This document shows positions 32,737-41,563 of a stretch of 64,000 bases of DNA, in pieces (position 1 is the stretch's first letter; each line of letters opens with the position of its first letter). The position numbers and the translations under genes are program-made. The stretch is from CAYUVH01 sp964448135. GTDB lineage: Bacteria > Verrucomicrobiota > Verrucomicrobiia > Limisphaerales > UBA8199. The stretch lies in contig CAYUVH010000049.1 of the NCBI GenBank assembly GCA_964448135.1, positions 124,001-188,000 on the forward strand. Reading direction: 5' to 3'. Below the pieces are notes generated by a model. The model was not told the DNA's origin. It saw nothing but the letters and a program-made list of their open reading frames with translations, and searched no databases.

Positions 32737-34203
32737 ATGACGTTCAACCGAATGGCGTGGCTGGGAATCTGCATCGGCATGTTTTGTGAGCACGGTGTCG
32801 ACGCTCCTGCGGCAGAAAAGCATCCGAACATCGTATACCTGCTCGCGGACCAATGGCGCGCGCAGGCCACCGGTTACGCCGGTGATCCGAACGTGAAGAC
32901 CCCTAATCTCGACCGGCTTGCGAAGGAGGGGGTTTACTTTTGCAATGCTGTCTCCGTGTGTCCGGTGTGCACACCCTATCGCGCGGCACTGATGACCGGG
33001 CGCTTTCCGACTTCGACGGGCATGTTTTTGAACGACGCGGCGCTACCAGCATCCGAGGTTTGCATGGGCGATTTGCTCAAGAACGCCGGCTACACCACGG
33101 CGTATATCGGGAAGTGGCATTTGGACGGGCAGGGCAGGGAGGCGTACATTCCGCCGGAGCGCAGGCGCGGTTGGGAATACTGGAAGGGTGCGGAATGCGA
33201 TCATGATTACAACAACTCCCACTACTACACGGGTGATTCGAACGAGAAGCAGTATTGGAAGGGCTACGATGCCTTCGCCCAGACGAAGGACGCCCAGCAA
33301 TACATTCGCGATCATGCGAAGAGTGATCGACCTTTCGCGATCGTCATTGCCTACGGGGAGCCGCATTTTCCGCACGGCACCGCACCCGCGCTGTACCGGG
33401 CCATGTATTCGAGCGCGGACATCAAGTTGTCACCAAATGTTCCCACCAATATGCAGAGCCGCGCACGCACGGAGTCCCCGGGTTACTATGCGCACTGCAC
33501 GGCACTGGACAAATGCTTTGGAGATTTGCTCGCGACGTTGAAGGAGACGGGCGTCGAATCGAACACGATTGTGGTCTTTACCGCCGATCACGGCGAGATG
33601 ATGGGTTCGCATGGTTGCCCGCCCTGGATGAAACAGGTGCCGTGGGATGAGTCGGCGCATGTTCCCTTTCTACTCCGGTATCCGGCCGCGCAGTGTATGC
33701 GGGGAGGCGTGCTTAAGACTCCGGTGACGACGCCGGACATTCTGCCGACGCTATTCGGACTCGCAGGCGTGGCAATTCCCAAAACCGTCGAGGGCACGGA
33801 TTTGTCGAGGGTGGTGCGCACGGGGCGCGAAATGGATGCGCACGTCGCGCTTTACATGGGCGTGGCGCCATTCGGTCCGAAGGAGTTTCTCCGGGAATAT
33901 CGCGGCATTCGCACCAGCCGGTTCACTTATGTAAAGGATGTCAATGGCCCCTGGCTCATGTTCGATGATCAGAAGGACCCGTACCAAATGGAGAATCTGG
34001 TGGGCGATGCCGGGTCTCGTTCCTTGCAGGAAAAGCTGAATGGAGATCTGCAGTCGGCGTTGAAGCGCATCGGCGATGATTTTCATCCTGCGCAGTGGTA
34101 TATTGAAGAATGGGGCTTTGACGTAAGGCCCGATGGCGGTGTGCCGTACGGCCCGGCGGCGACAAAGGTTCAATCACCGAAACGCAAGGTTGCGGCGAAG
34201 TAA
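32737..34203 (+). CDS. type I (FGly) sulfatase
   Basis: 488 residues from ATG at 32737, with a short hydrophobic N-terminus and cleavage near APAAEK. The formylglycine motif CTPYR (C78-R82) follows NAVSVCPV, so activation needs an FGE or another sulfatase-maturing enzyme. Metal-site landmarks are NIVYLLADQW, AYIGKWHLDG and FTADHGEMMGSHG. The usual DD pair is DQ here, as in several sulfatase subfamilies. The enzyme should hydrolyse sulfate esters of a glycan; specificity is not deducible. It is divergent from the TIGR03067 gene, next to the propeller/DUF4838 operon. Confidence 0.92.
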   Translation: MTFNRMAWLGICIGMFCEHGVDAPAAEKHPNIVYLLADQWRAQATGYAGDPNVKTPNLDRLAKEGVYFCNAVSVCPVCTPYRAALMTGRFPTSTGMFLNDAALPASEVCMGDLLKNAGYTTAYIGKWHLDGQGREAYIPPERRRGWEYWKGAECDHDYNNSHYYTGDSNEKQYWKGYDAFAQTKDAQQYIRDHAKSDRPFAIVIAYGEPHFPHGTAPALYRAMYSSADIKLSPNVPTNMQSRARTESPGYYAHCTALDKCFGDLLATLKETGVESNTIVVFTADHGEMMGSHGCPPWMKQVPWDESAHVPFLLRYPAAQCMRGGVLKTPVTTPDILPTLFGLAGVAIPKTVEGTDLSRVVRTGREMDAHVALYMGVAPFGPKEFLREYRGIRTSRFTYVKDVNGPWLMFDDQKDPYQMENLVGDAGSRSLQEKLNGDLQSALKRIGDDFHPAQWYIEEWGFDVRPDGGVPYGPAATKVQSPKRKVAAK

Positions 34204-34545
34204 GCGTGCCAGATTCGTCGGTGAGCCGTACCCGTGAAGCAGCTTCCTTTGTCGTAGCGCTGGCCGGGGGTGTGCGGGGCGGCTGAGGGTTCTCTGTCAG
34301 GGGGAATAACCTGGCGCAACGGCCCGTTGGCCGGCTTGCGGTATCTTGAGGTGGCTGGGACAAGAAACGTGCGATAAATCCCAAAAACAGCCAAGCCCAC
34401 GCCCCAACTTTGGGCGGAAGCTTATACGGAACTGACAGCCCTAGCCGGTGGTCAGGGACGCAGCGATGAAAACGAATCGACTTCATCAACCTGGCTGCCG
34501 ATACGGAGGAAATCGGAGGCTAATCCCATAACCAGTGAGATTCTT
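34204..34545. other. intergenic leader of gdhA
   Basis: 342 bp without a gene. Several short potential stems occur, including CCGAT/ATCGG around 34498-34517 with a GGAGG in its loop, some 36 bases ahead of the gdhA ATG. I do not recognise a known riboswitch class. It should hold the gdhA promoter and a long 5' leader. Confidence 0.45.
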
Positions 34546-35985
34546 ATGCGTGTGAAATTAAGCGACGACAAAAAGACCATGTGCGCCCCGGCTTCCCGCC
34601 TGGGTCGCAAGGGCGGCGAAATTGCCGCGAAACCTGTCGAGCCCAACGGAAAGGATGAACTGGGCGATTTCCTGGCTCAAGTCCGCCTGCGGAATCCGGC
34701 CGAGATTGAGTTTCACCAGGCCGTCAATGAAGTCGCCAAGTCGGTATGGCCGTTCATTGAAAAGAATCCGAAGTTCAAACAGGCGAAAATACTTCAGCGA
34801 ATCGCCGAGCCTGAGCGGGTCATTCTTTTTCGCGTCACGTGGACGGATCGTTCGGGGAACGTGCAGATCAACCGTGGTTTCCGCGTCCAGATGAACAGCG
34901 CCATCGGCCCGTTCAAGGGCGGCTTGCGCTTTCATCCTTCGGTCACGCTGGGCACTTTGAAATTCCTGGCGTTCGAGCAGGTTTTCAAGAACGCCCTGAC
35001 CACGCTGCCGATGGGCGGCGGCAAGGGCGGCTCCGACTTCGATCCCAAGGGCAAGACCGACGAGGAGGTGATGCGTTTCTGCCAGGCGTTCATGACGGAA
35101 CTCAGCCGGCACATCGGGCCGGACACAGACGTACCCGCCGGCGACATCGGCGTGGGCGGACGCGAGATTGGCTACTTGTTCGGACAATACAAGAAACTGC
35201 GCAATGAATTCACCGGTGTGCTTACGGGCAAGGGCATCAATTGGAGCGGCAGCCGCATTCGCGAGGAAGCGACGGGCTACGGCCTGATATATTTCATCGA
35301 GGAAATGCTGCGGATGAAGAGCAATTCGATCAGCGGCAAGACCATCACGATCTCCGGCTCGGGCAATGTCGCCCAGTTCGCCGCGGAGAAGGCGATGATG
35401 CTGGGTGGGCGGGTGGTCACCCTCTCTGATTCGAATGGTTTCGTGCACGATCCCGAAGGTGTTAATGCCGAGAAATTGGCCTACCTCAAAGAACTCAAAA
35501 ACGTCCGCCGGGGTCGCATCGAGGACTACGCCAAACAGTTTGGCTGCAAGTATTACGAGGGGAAGCGTCCCTGGGGCATTCCCTGCCAGGTCGCGCTGCC
35601 GTGCGCCACGCAAAACGAGCTCAACGGTTCCGATGCCGAAGCGCTGGCCGGCAATGGCGTCGTCTGCGTGGGCGAAGGGGCGAACATGCCGTCCACGCCG
35701 GAAGCGGTCGAAGTATTTCTCGGCAAGCGCATCGCGTTTGGACCGGGAAAAGCAGCCAACGCCGGCGGCGTTTCCGTCAGCGGCCTGGAGATGTCGCAGA
35801 ACAGCCTGCGTCTTCAATGGTCGAACGACGAAGTGGACAAGCGGCTCAGCGACATCATGAAGGCCATCCACAACCAGTGCGTCCGCTTTGGCCAGCAGGA
35901 CGGGTTCATCAACTACGTGGACGGTGCGAACATCGCTGGTTTCCGCAAAGTCGCCGAGGCCATGCTGGATCAGGGAATTGTTTAA
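34546..35985 (+). CDS. gdhA: NADP-type glutamate dehydrogenase
   Basis: A 479-residue glutamate dehydrogenase that aminates 2-oxoglutarate with ammonium and NAD(P)H. Active-site landmarks are GPFKGGLRFHPSV (K124), PMGGGKGGSDFDP (K160) and VPAGDIGVGGREIGYLFGQY. The Rossmann motif is ISGSGNVAQFAAEKA and the C-terminus (QDGFINYVDGANIAGFRKVA) is typical. The length fits the hexameric bacterial small-subunit type, plus about 30 extra N-terminal residues (SDDKKTMCAPASRLGRK) that are absent from most homologues. A downstream start at the Met in KTMCAP or beyond is possible. Confidence 0.95.
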   Translation: MRVKLSDDKKTMCAPASRLGRKGGEIAAKPVEPNGKDELGDFLAQVRLRNPAEIEFHQAVNEVAKSVWPFIEKNPKFKQAKILQRIAEPERVILFRVTWTDRSGNVQINRGFRVQMNSAIGPFKGGLRFHPSVTLGTLKFLAFEQVFKNALTTLPMGGGKGGSDFDPKGKTDEEVMRFCQAFMTELSRHIGPDTDVPAGDIGVGGREIGYLFGQYKKLRNEFTGVLTGKGINWSGSRIREEATGYGLIYFIEEMLRMKSNSISGKTITISGSGNVAQFAAEKAMMLGGRVVTLSDSNGFVHDPEGVNAEKLAYLKELKNVRRGRIEDYAKQFGCKYYEGKRPWGIPCQVALPCATQNELNGSDAEALAGNGVVCVGEGANMPSTPEAVEVFLGKRIAFGPGKAANAGGVSVSGLEMSQNSLRLQWSNDEVDKRLSDIMKAIHNQCVRFGQQDGFINYVDGANIAGFRKVAEAMLDQGIV

Positions 35986-36093
35986 CGCGGGCGAGCGAGC
36001 ATACACGCCCCGCGTAAACCCCCCTTTCCGATTTTCGAGAGGGGTGCCCTGATTTGGCTTCGCGTCAGTTGCTTGGTTTATTAGGCTGACGCA

Positions 36094-36630
36094 GTGGATG
36101 AGACCCCGCCCAGGCGAAAACGCCGGCTTTGGCCGTGGATTCTCGCCGGGCTGAGCCTCGTCATGGCGATTGGCATCTGGGCCCTCATGCCGTCCGATAC
36201 CATCCACGAAGGGGATCGTGGCTACCGACAGATGATGCGTGACAGGAAATTGGTGGAAGTATTGCTCGCCGTCTGCAATCAACTGCCGCGCCCGCTGCGC
36301 GTTCCGCTGGCATACGTCATGGACTCGGCAAACCGCCGCTTCAAGCGGCAATACAACTCGCTGATGCGGACCGAATACGTCAGCGGTTTTGCCATCAATG
36401 GCGCCCGATCGACCACCAATCAACCAAAGCCGCTTTCGGCGGACGAGATCATGGCCAGGGTTTCCCAAGCGGTTACGGACAAGCGATACAAGCCTTTCGT
36501 GTTCTATGCTCCACCTCAAGGCGTGCCAGGCCCTACGCTGCTATTTTGCCGGACGAAGGATCTCCCCGCCTTGAAAGAGGCTTTTCGCACCAACATCATC
36601 CAACAGTTCCAGCTTGGCCCGTTGCCTTGA
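36094..36630 (+). CDS. hypothetical membrane-anchored protein
   Basis: 178 residues from GTG at 36094. A basic N-terminus (PPRRKRRLW) precedes a single helix (PWILAGLSLVMAIGIWALM), so the protein has one membrane anchor with the rest probably outside. The extracytoplasmic part has no motif known to me; it contains LLAVCNQLPRPLRVPLAYV and FVFYAPPQGVPGPTLLFC. It has a convergent neighbour 18 bp downstream. Function unknown. Confidence 0.65.
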   Translation: MDETPPRRKRRLWPWILAGLSLVMAIGIWALMPSDTIHEGDRGYRQMMRDRKLVEVLLAVCNQLPRPLRVPLAYVMDSANRRFKRQYNSLMRTEYVSGFAINGARSTTNQPKPLSADEIMARVSQAVTDKRYKPFVFYAPPQGVPGPTLLFCRTKDLPALKEAFRTNIIQQFQLGPLP

Positions 36631-36648
36631 AATGATGAATGGTTGGAT

Positions 36649-37158
36649 TTAGTGGTTGATGCCGGGGGGCGTGCGCGGCGCTCCTTTCTTTTTATCTGGC
36701 TTCACGGCCTGGTAGAACGCCAACAAAGCACAGACCGCGGTGAGACAAGCTCCCGCTCCAAAGGCGATCCGGCCGAGGCGTTGATTCCAGGCTGAAGGCA
36801 GGAAGGGTATACCGCCTCCGACGTCCCCTGGACCAAAGGCGGCGAAGAAACCCAGGCTCGCCAGGCCGGCCATGATGAGGCAACCCAGCAAGGCGGCCGG
36901 ACGGCCCTTGATGTTGGTGACGAGCGTCAAACCGGCGAGAACAAAAAGGAGCCCCGCCACGACGACGGGCCAGGTAGGCTCGGAATGCGGCCGGGTCAAC
37001 ACGGCGACGGTTACCCCAATGCCGGACGCCATGAAAAGGATACCGAAGATCCAATTCCGCTTATTGCGGCCGGGATCCTCCGGCGACGGCGGATAATCAC
37101 ATTCCGGGCAGCCAACGCCGTAAAACTGTTTCCCGCATTTGCTGCATGTCTGAAGCAT
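36649..37158 (-). CDS. zinc-ribbon membrane protein, function unknown
   Basis: 169 residues from ATG at 37158; the upstream TTG is less likely. The N-terminal zinc ribbon CSKCGKQFYGVGCPECDYP is followed by four hydrophobic segments: WIFGILFMASGIGVTVAVL, VVVAGLLFVLAGLTLV, LLGCLIMAGLASLGFFAAF and IAFGAGACLTAVCALLAFY. This zinc-ribbon-plus-helices plan recurs at 9245-9793 and 40837-41388. No known function. Confidence 0.72.
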   Translation of the reverse strand: MLQTCSKCGKQFYGVGCPECDYPPSPEDPGRNKRNWIFGILFMASGIGVTVAVLTRPHSEPTWPVVVAGLLFVLAGLTLVTNIKGRPAALLGCLIMAGLASLGFFAAFGPGDVGGGIPFLPSAWNQRLGRIAFGAGACLTAVCALLAFYQAVKPDKKKGAPRTPPGINH

Positions 37159-37328
37159 AGGTTGCAATCAATCCAAGGTCCGGGAATCAACCTGGCCCAG
37201 GCCCCCCGTCCTTTGTAACCGAGCTGCGGGGAAAGGGTCCAATACAACCTGGCCTCGCTTTTGGAACGGTCGGCGCGGGCAAAACCCTTGAACCGTCGTT
37301 CGTGCCGCTGCTACCTTGGGCCTGCCCA

Positions 37329-38219
37329 ATGAAGGAAGTCTCAAGGCTCATCGTCCGGTGGCTCGAGCAAAAGCGCCGCACGGATCGGGCATCGGCGATG
37401 GTGGTGGCGCTGCTGGCACTGGGAGGGGGAGTGGTCGTGTGGCTCGGGATGGCCTGCCCGATTTTTTTGCTTTTGAACACGCTTTGCGGCGGCGCCATCC
37501 TGTCGGTGGAATTGCTGGGGCTGATTGCATTGGGGCTGTCGGCGGGGATATTTGCCTGGGTCATCAAATCGAGGCGGGAGAATTGGGAGGTGACGTTGGA
37601 CCCGATGGGATTTTGGATGTTCAAGGACCTGCTTTCGATCGGGCCGCGGATGTTGCTGGAGGGATTGCGGCAGGCGCGGAGACACGCGTTGCTGGGGGAA
37701 TTGAATATTGCGGCCTGCGCGCACGCGCTGGCCTTCCTGGCGGAGGAGAACCGCGCGGTGACGTGGCAGAAGTTGATGGAGCATTGCCCGCAAATCACCT
37801 GGCCGCGCCTCCGGGAGCAGTTGTCGCTGTTGGAAGGGGTGCTGTTCCTGGGCGAGGACGCGGCGCGCGTGACGTTGATGGATCCGTTCCGATTGCGACT
37901 GCGCGCGATGCTGGATCGTGAACCGCGCGTGAGGCGGACCGAGCCCGCGCCTGCTCCCGCGCCGGAGCCGTCGCCGGTATTCGAACCGGAAATGCTCAGC
38001 CCGTACGAGATCCTGGGCCTGTTGCCGTCGGCTTCGGCGGCGCAGATCAAGGCCGCGTATCGGAAGCGGGTGAAAGAGTGCCATCCGGATCTCTTCGCCA
38101 ACATGGATGACCGGGCGAAGGCGATGGCGGAAAAATGGACGAGGGCGCTCAATGAAGCCTATGCGACGCTGAGCCCGCGGTCGGGTGACGCGAGAAGGAG
38201 CACAACGGCGCGGAGTTGA
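37329..38219 (+). CDS. membrane-anchored J-domain (DnaJ-like) protein
   Basis: 296 residues from ATG at 37329. Two transmembrane helices (AMVVALLALGGGVVVWLGM, and about 50-78 ILSVELLGLIALGLSAGIFA) precede a cytoplasmic middle region. A Pro/Glu linker (EPAPAPAPEPSPVFEPE) leads to a C-terminal J-domain (about 223-280: SPYEILGLLPSASAAQIKAA, then the HPD motif in KECHPDLF). The J-domain should stimulate a Hsp70/DnaK ATPase, so the protein probably recruits DnaK to the membrane. There are no Gly/Phe or zinc domains, so it is a class III (DjlA-like) J-protein. Confidence 0.85.
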   Translation: MKEVSRLIVRWLEQKRRTDRASAMVVALLALGGGVVVWLGMACPIFLLLNTLCGGAILSVELLGLIALGLSAGIFAWVIKSRRENWEVTLDPMGFWMFKDLLSIGPRMLLEGLRQARRHALLGELNIAACAHALAFLAEENRAVTWQKLMEHCPQITWPRLREQLSLLEGVLFLGEDAARVTLMDPFRLRLRAMLDREPRVRRTEPAPAPAPEPSPVFEPEMLSPYEILGLLPSASAAQIKAAYRKRVKECHPDLFANMDDRAKAMAEKWTRALNEAYATLSPRSGDARRSTTARS

Positions 38220-38230
38220 TGTTTCTGCAT

Positions 38231-38992
38231 TCAATCCGGAGTCCACTGGTAATCGTAACCGGGAGGCGGGTTGTAAAAAATGGCCAGTCCTTTTTGGGGC
38301 GCGGTATCCAGGAAGATCTTGATGTAACTCACATGGCCGTCCACGAAGCTGACCATGTTTTTTGCGTCGTTGAACCAAAATTCGGGCGTTGGGTCGTGCC
38401 ATGACCATGGCGCGAAGGCCGAGGCTTCAGCGACCAAGGCGGTGCGGCTGGGGTGCTTTACGGCACTGAGTTTTACGTTGCCGAGGCCAGGGCGGGTGAT
38501 GGTGACATGTTTGGCTCCAATGACCTCGGTGCGGCCGTCGCCGCCATTGAACGAGTAGCTGGCAAAATCCACGTAGGGTGTTTCGTGAAGGCTCGTTGGT
38601 ACATTGCGCGTCGCACCAGGTTCATTCGTGAAAACGTGGTTGGGATAAAATCTGTCGGCCGGACAAATGAATATTTTGTCCTTGGACGAGGATTCGCCGT
38701 TGGCGCCGACGTAATGTTTCATCAACTGCTTGTAATCAGAATACAGGTTCCCGTAGTTGGTGGGAGAGGCGGTGGAGCCGGGCGAAGGCGTGGCATCGCG
38801 TGAGTCGTCGGAATACATCCGGACGCCCATATTGATTTGGCGCAGGTTGTTCATGCAGGTCGTGCGCTGGGCTTTGGCTTTGGCGCGGCTCAGCACGGGC
38901 AACAATAGCGCGGCGAGTATGGCGATGACCGCGATCACCACCAGCAACTCGACCAGGGTGAAGGCTTTCGAGGCTATGCGTTTGTCTTTCAC
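38231..38992 (-). CDS. prepilin-type (type II secretion/pseudopilin) N-methylation protein
   Basis: 253 residues from GTG at 38992. The leader KDKRIASKA is cut before FTLVELLVVIAVIAILAALL, with the conserved Glu at +5 of the mature protein. The body is the Planctomycetes/Verrucomicrobia pseudopilin type with a cysteine-containing CMNNLRQINMGVRMYSDDSR region and a C-terminal VSFVDGHVSYIKIF motif. Such proteins occur in dozens per genome and are processed by prepilin peptidase PilD; their cargo or assembly role is largely unknown. Confidence 0.92.
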   Translation of the reverse strand: MKDKRIASKAFTLVELLVVIAVIAILAALLLPVLSRAKAKAQRTTCMNNLRQINMGVRMYSDDSRDATPSPGSTASPTNYGNLYSDYKQLMKHYVGANGESSSKDKIFICPADRFYPNHVFTNEPGATRNVPTSLHETPYVDFASYSFNGGDGRTEVIGAKHVTITRPGLGNVKLSAVKHPSRTALVAEASAFAPWSWHDPTPEFWFNDAKNMVSFVDGHVSYIKIFLDTAPQKGLAIFYNPPPGYDYQWTPD

Positions 38993-39659
38993 GCGGGGTT
39001 GGACAGGGTACTGGCTGGAGCGTCACGGTGAGCCGAGGCATTCGCAGTGCGATAGAACGCGTCAGGCACTGTTTGGTTCCAGGTTGCATGTTGCAAGTTT
39101 GGGAGCTTTGAACCGGGGGCGAAAAAGATTGTTTGAAAGGGTTGTCCCTTTGGCGTCTTTAGCGTCCTTTTAGTGTTTTTTAGCGTCCCTTGAGCGTCCC
39201 ATTGGCGTCCTTTGACTGTACTTTGAGCGTCCCATTGGCGTTTCTTTCGTGTTTTTTCGTGTGATGGGGTCGTTGAATGTCATAGTGGCAATAGCGGGCA
39301 ATAGGTGGCATTAGCTGGCTTTTGGGTCGCAATAGCTGGCTTGTCTTCGGGCATTCGGTTTGCGGGTTCGTCGGAAAAGGGGCCCAAGGGACGGCAGGGA
39401 CGCAAGTGACCTGAACGCGTACGCGCAAAGGGCTGGATGTGATGCCTGCCATAAGTTTGTGTCTTTAATTTCCCTGGTCGTGCCTGCTGAATCGGCCGAG
39501 TCCACCGGCGATTCCCGGGCGAGAAATCCCTCCGCAGACAGGGTTACACAAATTGGGTGGGTGTCAAGGGGCGGAGGGTGCGAAACTAACATGCGCTCAG
39601 AATTATTCGGGGCATGGGCTTGCCACATTTTCCGGCGGCGACAAAGCCTGGCTTCTTCG
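38993..39659. other. long repeat-rich intergenic region
   Basis: 667 bp without a convincing gene. It contains degenerate GCGTCC-based repeats (39150-39245, with an exact 19-bp repeat), repeated GCAATAG and AGCTGGC units (39280-39340) and a run whose minus-strand frames are low-complexity. A promoter of the pseudopilin gene should lie just above 38992. Confidence 0.55.
39190..39241. repeat. 19-bp direct repeat in a GCGTCC array
   Basis: TTGAGCGTCCCATTGGCGT occurs exactly at 39190-39208 and 39223-39241, a 33-bp period. It is embedded in further GCGTC/GCGTCC units between 39152 and 39210. There are only two exact copies with unrelated spacers, so it is not a CRISPR array. It is likely slippage-generated or an interspersed repeat family. 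Confidence 0.75.
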
Positions 39660-40553
39660 TCAACAGTGCTCGTGCCACAAGAGCACCAGCATCAGGCCAC
39701 CGAGTCCGTAGAAGGGCAGGAGCACTCCGTCCATCGGGACCGTCAACGGCAGCAGGGCGTAATAGCCGAGGCGGGCGCCGCGAAATATAGTCATCTCGCT
39801 TTGTTTCAGTGTCACGATGGTGAAGGGTCGGTTCATATCGGCGTCCAAGTACACGAATTGAATCAGCTGCGATTGGGTCAAATAAACCGCCTGCCTGGAT
39901 CCCGGAAGGAGGAGATAGTCCTGCCCGCGCAACGCGGTGCTTTGCGGCCGGTCCCTGTTCTGATGGTCCTCCCCGATATTACTGCGTCCGACCGTGACAT
40001 TGGTCCAACCGAGTCCTGGTTCCGTCATGCTGGGCCAGTTGGTTCTTAGGTACCCGCCCGGCAAGACTAGTGACCAATAATTCAGACGTTTGAAATCGGG
40101 CGGTGGGACGGCAGTGATGGGTATGACCAGCCGTTTGGGGTCATGGACGAGCTTGAACTCGTTGGCAGGAAAAAATGGCGGCTGAGCGACACTGGCCATC
40201 ATGCGGGGACGATTGGCAATGGGCTTGGATTGCGGGTTCCATGGCCGACCATCCCAAAACTGGTGGCCATCGGGGCCGATAAAGTCATCATAGTGGGTGG
40301 CGTTGCTGCTAATGAGCGAGAGTGGAATTGTGAGCGAAAAGCGGCCGACCTTCGGCCGGTTCGTGTAGTACCGTTCAAAACAAACGCAAAGCTCATCGGC
40401 GCTCGTGATGTGGGCCGACGCGATCGCGTCCGCCGACTCGAAAATGGGTTTGTTCTCGTAGGTCGGCTTGGCCGCTTCGAGGGTGTTATAGGTGATACAT
40501 CCCGGCAGAAAAGGCAAAAGGGCGAATAAACCAATGCGCGCGATGAGTTTCAT
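39660..40553 (-). CDS. putative lipoprotein, function unknown
   Basis: 297 residues from ATG at 40553. The N-terminus MKLIARIGLFALLPFLPGC has a lipobox with Cys19, so it should be lipid-anchored. The body is not recognised: IASAHITSADELCVCFERY, RFSLTIPLSLISSNATHYDD, RLVIPITAVPPPDFKRLNYW, LLPGSRQAVYLTQSQLIQFV. The C-terminus is hydrophobic (YYALLPLTVPMDGVLLPFYG, then GGLMLVLLW), so it may also cross or touch the membrane. Lone gene. Confidence 0.78.
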   Translation of the reverse strand: MKLIARIGLFALLPFLPGCITYNTLEAAKPTYENKPIFESADAIASAHITSADELCVCFERYYTNRPKVGRFSLTIPLSLISSNATHYDDFIGPDGHQFWDGRPWNPQSKPIANRPRMMASVAQPPFFPANEFKLVHDPKRLVIPITAVPPPDFKRLNYWSLVLPGGYLRTNWPSMTEPGLGWTNVTVGRSNIGEDHQNRDRPQSTALRGQDYLLLPGSRQAVYLTQSQLIQFVYLDADMNRPFTIVTLKQSEMTIFRGARLGYYALLPLTVPMDGVLLPFYGLGGLMLVLLWHEHC

Positions 40554-40650
40554 GGGTTGGTATTGGCAGCCGTCCGGGGGTGACTTTACTGGTTCGCGGG
40601 GAGATTGAAATGGAAATGTCGGATGGAAGATTCGCAGCAGAAAGGGAAGT

Positions 40651-40684
40651 AACGCAAAGGGCGAGAGACGCGAAGGCGCAAAGC
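40651..40684. repeat. degenerate CGCAAAG repeat patch
   Basis: Three near-copies (ACGCAAAGG, ACGCGAAGG, GCGCAAAGC) occur in a row in the gap between the lipoprotein gene and the next minus-strand gene. Such CGCAAAG tracts are common interspersed intergenic sequence in environmental bacteria. The rest of 40554-40836 holds nothing else that I can identify. Confidence 0.5.
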
Positions 40685-40836
40685 ACGTATGGGAGCAAAG
40701 GGAAAAATGGCAGAAAGTGTTTCCGATCAATTGGGTCAGTCGCCAATCTTCCACAGCAGCAAAAACAAAAGCGCCACACCGAAACGCCTGGCCTCATTTC
40801 GAGCCTCGGAAGCGCCAGCGGGGAGGAGGCCCCGGC

Positions 40837-41388
40837 TCAGCGGAGGAAGTAGATACGCGTCAGGGCCGCCAACAGGCAGGCAAAGAGCACCCAGAACCAA
40901 ACCTGCCAGGTGCGCAAGGGATGCCGCCGGCCGGCGGGGGCGCCAAGTCTCATGCCTTCGGAGAGCTTTTGGAGGAAGATGGGCTTGCAGCGGCTGCAGC
41001 AGTAAACACCGTTGTGCGTGATCATCTCCTCAATGGGGAACTCTGACTTGCACTCCGCACAATGCGCAACGTCCGTTGCTTCCTTTTCGCCGGTGGCGTG
41101 GAGTATTCCCCATCTACCGTCCACGAATTTGCCCAGCGGAAACAGCAGGAGAATCACTGGTAAGATTCCGACCAGGCAGGCGGGGAAGCTGAGCCAGTGA
41201 TTGACCACGAAGACCGTGAGCATCATGCAAATGGAAATGGCCGGCCCGGCAATGCCGATGGCGGCGGGGGAGAAATCGCATTTGCTGCGGGCGAGGCAAT
41301 TTGGGCAGCGCAGCCTCCGACGACGCTGGAGTTCGAAATAGCGAGGCCAGGTCAGCTCGAAGGCATGGTGGCAGTGGGGACATGTCAC
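40837..41388 (-). CDS. zinc-ribbon membrane protein, function unknown
   Basis: 183 residues from GTG at 41388. An N-terminal zinc ribbon (TCPHCHHAFELTWP then RLRCPNCLARSKC) is followed by two helices (IGIAGPAISICMMLTVFVV, FPACLVGILPVILLLFPLG), a second CxxC pair set (HCAECKSEFPIEEMI, YCCSRCKP) and a C-terminal helix (VWFWVLFACLLAALTRIYF). This makes two zinc modules on the same side of the membrane. No family function known. The same general plan occurs at 9245 and 36649. Confidence 0.75.
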   Translation of the reverse strand: MTCPHCHHAFELTWPRYFELQRRRRLRCPNCLARSKCDFSPAAIGIAGPAISICMMLTVFVVNHWLSFPACLVGILPVILLLFPLGKFVDGRWGILHATGEKEATDVAHCAECKSEFPIEEMITHNGVYCCSRCKPIFLQKLSEGMRLGAPAGRRHPLRTWQVWFWVLFACLLAALTRIYFLR

Positions 41389-41563
41389 GGTGGCATACGT
41401 TTACGTCAAATCGTGCGGAGGGACAAGTCGGAGGCTAAGCGGGGGTGGTGTGTGTCCCGAGCGGAGCGAGCGAGGTGAAAGTCCCAGCGGGACGACATGT
41501 TTGTAGCCTAGGGCAAATGCGGAACGAACGCCGCCCTGGGTTTGCGAACACATCAGAATAATT

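Noticed and set aside
39190..39241. Possible CRISPR array
   Set aside because: Only two exact 19-bp copies, no constant-length unique spacers and no cas genes.
39311..39628. 105-codon minus-strand frame in the repeat-rich gap
   Set aside because: The translation is low-complexity and follows the repeat sequence; no homologous motif was recognised.
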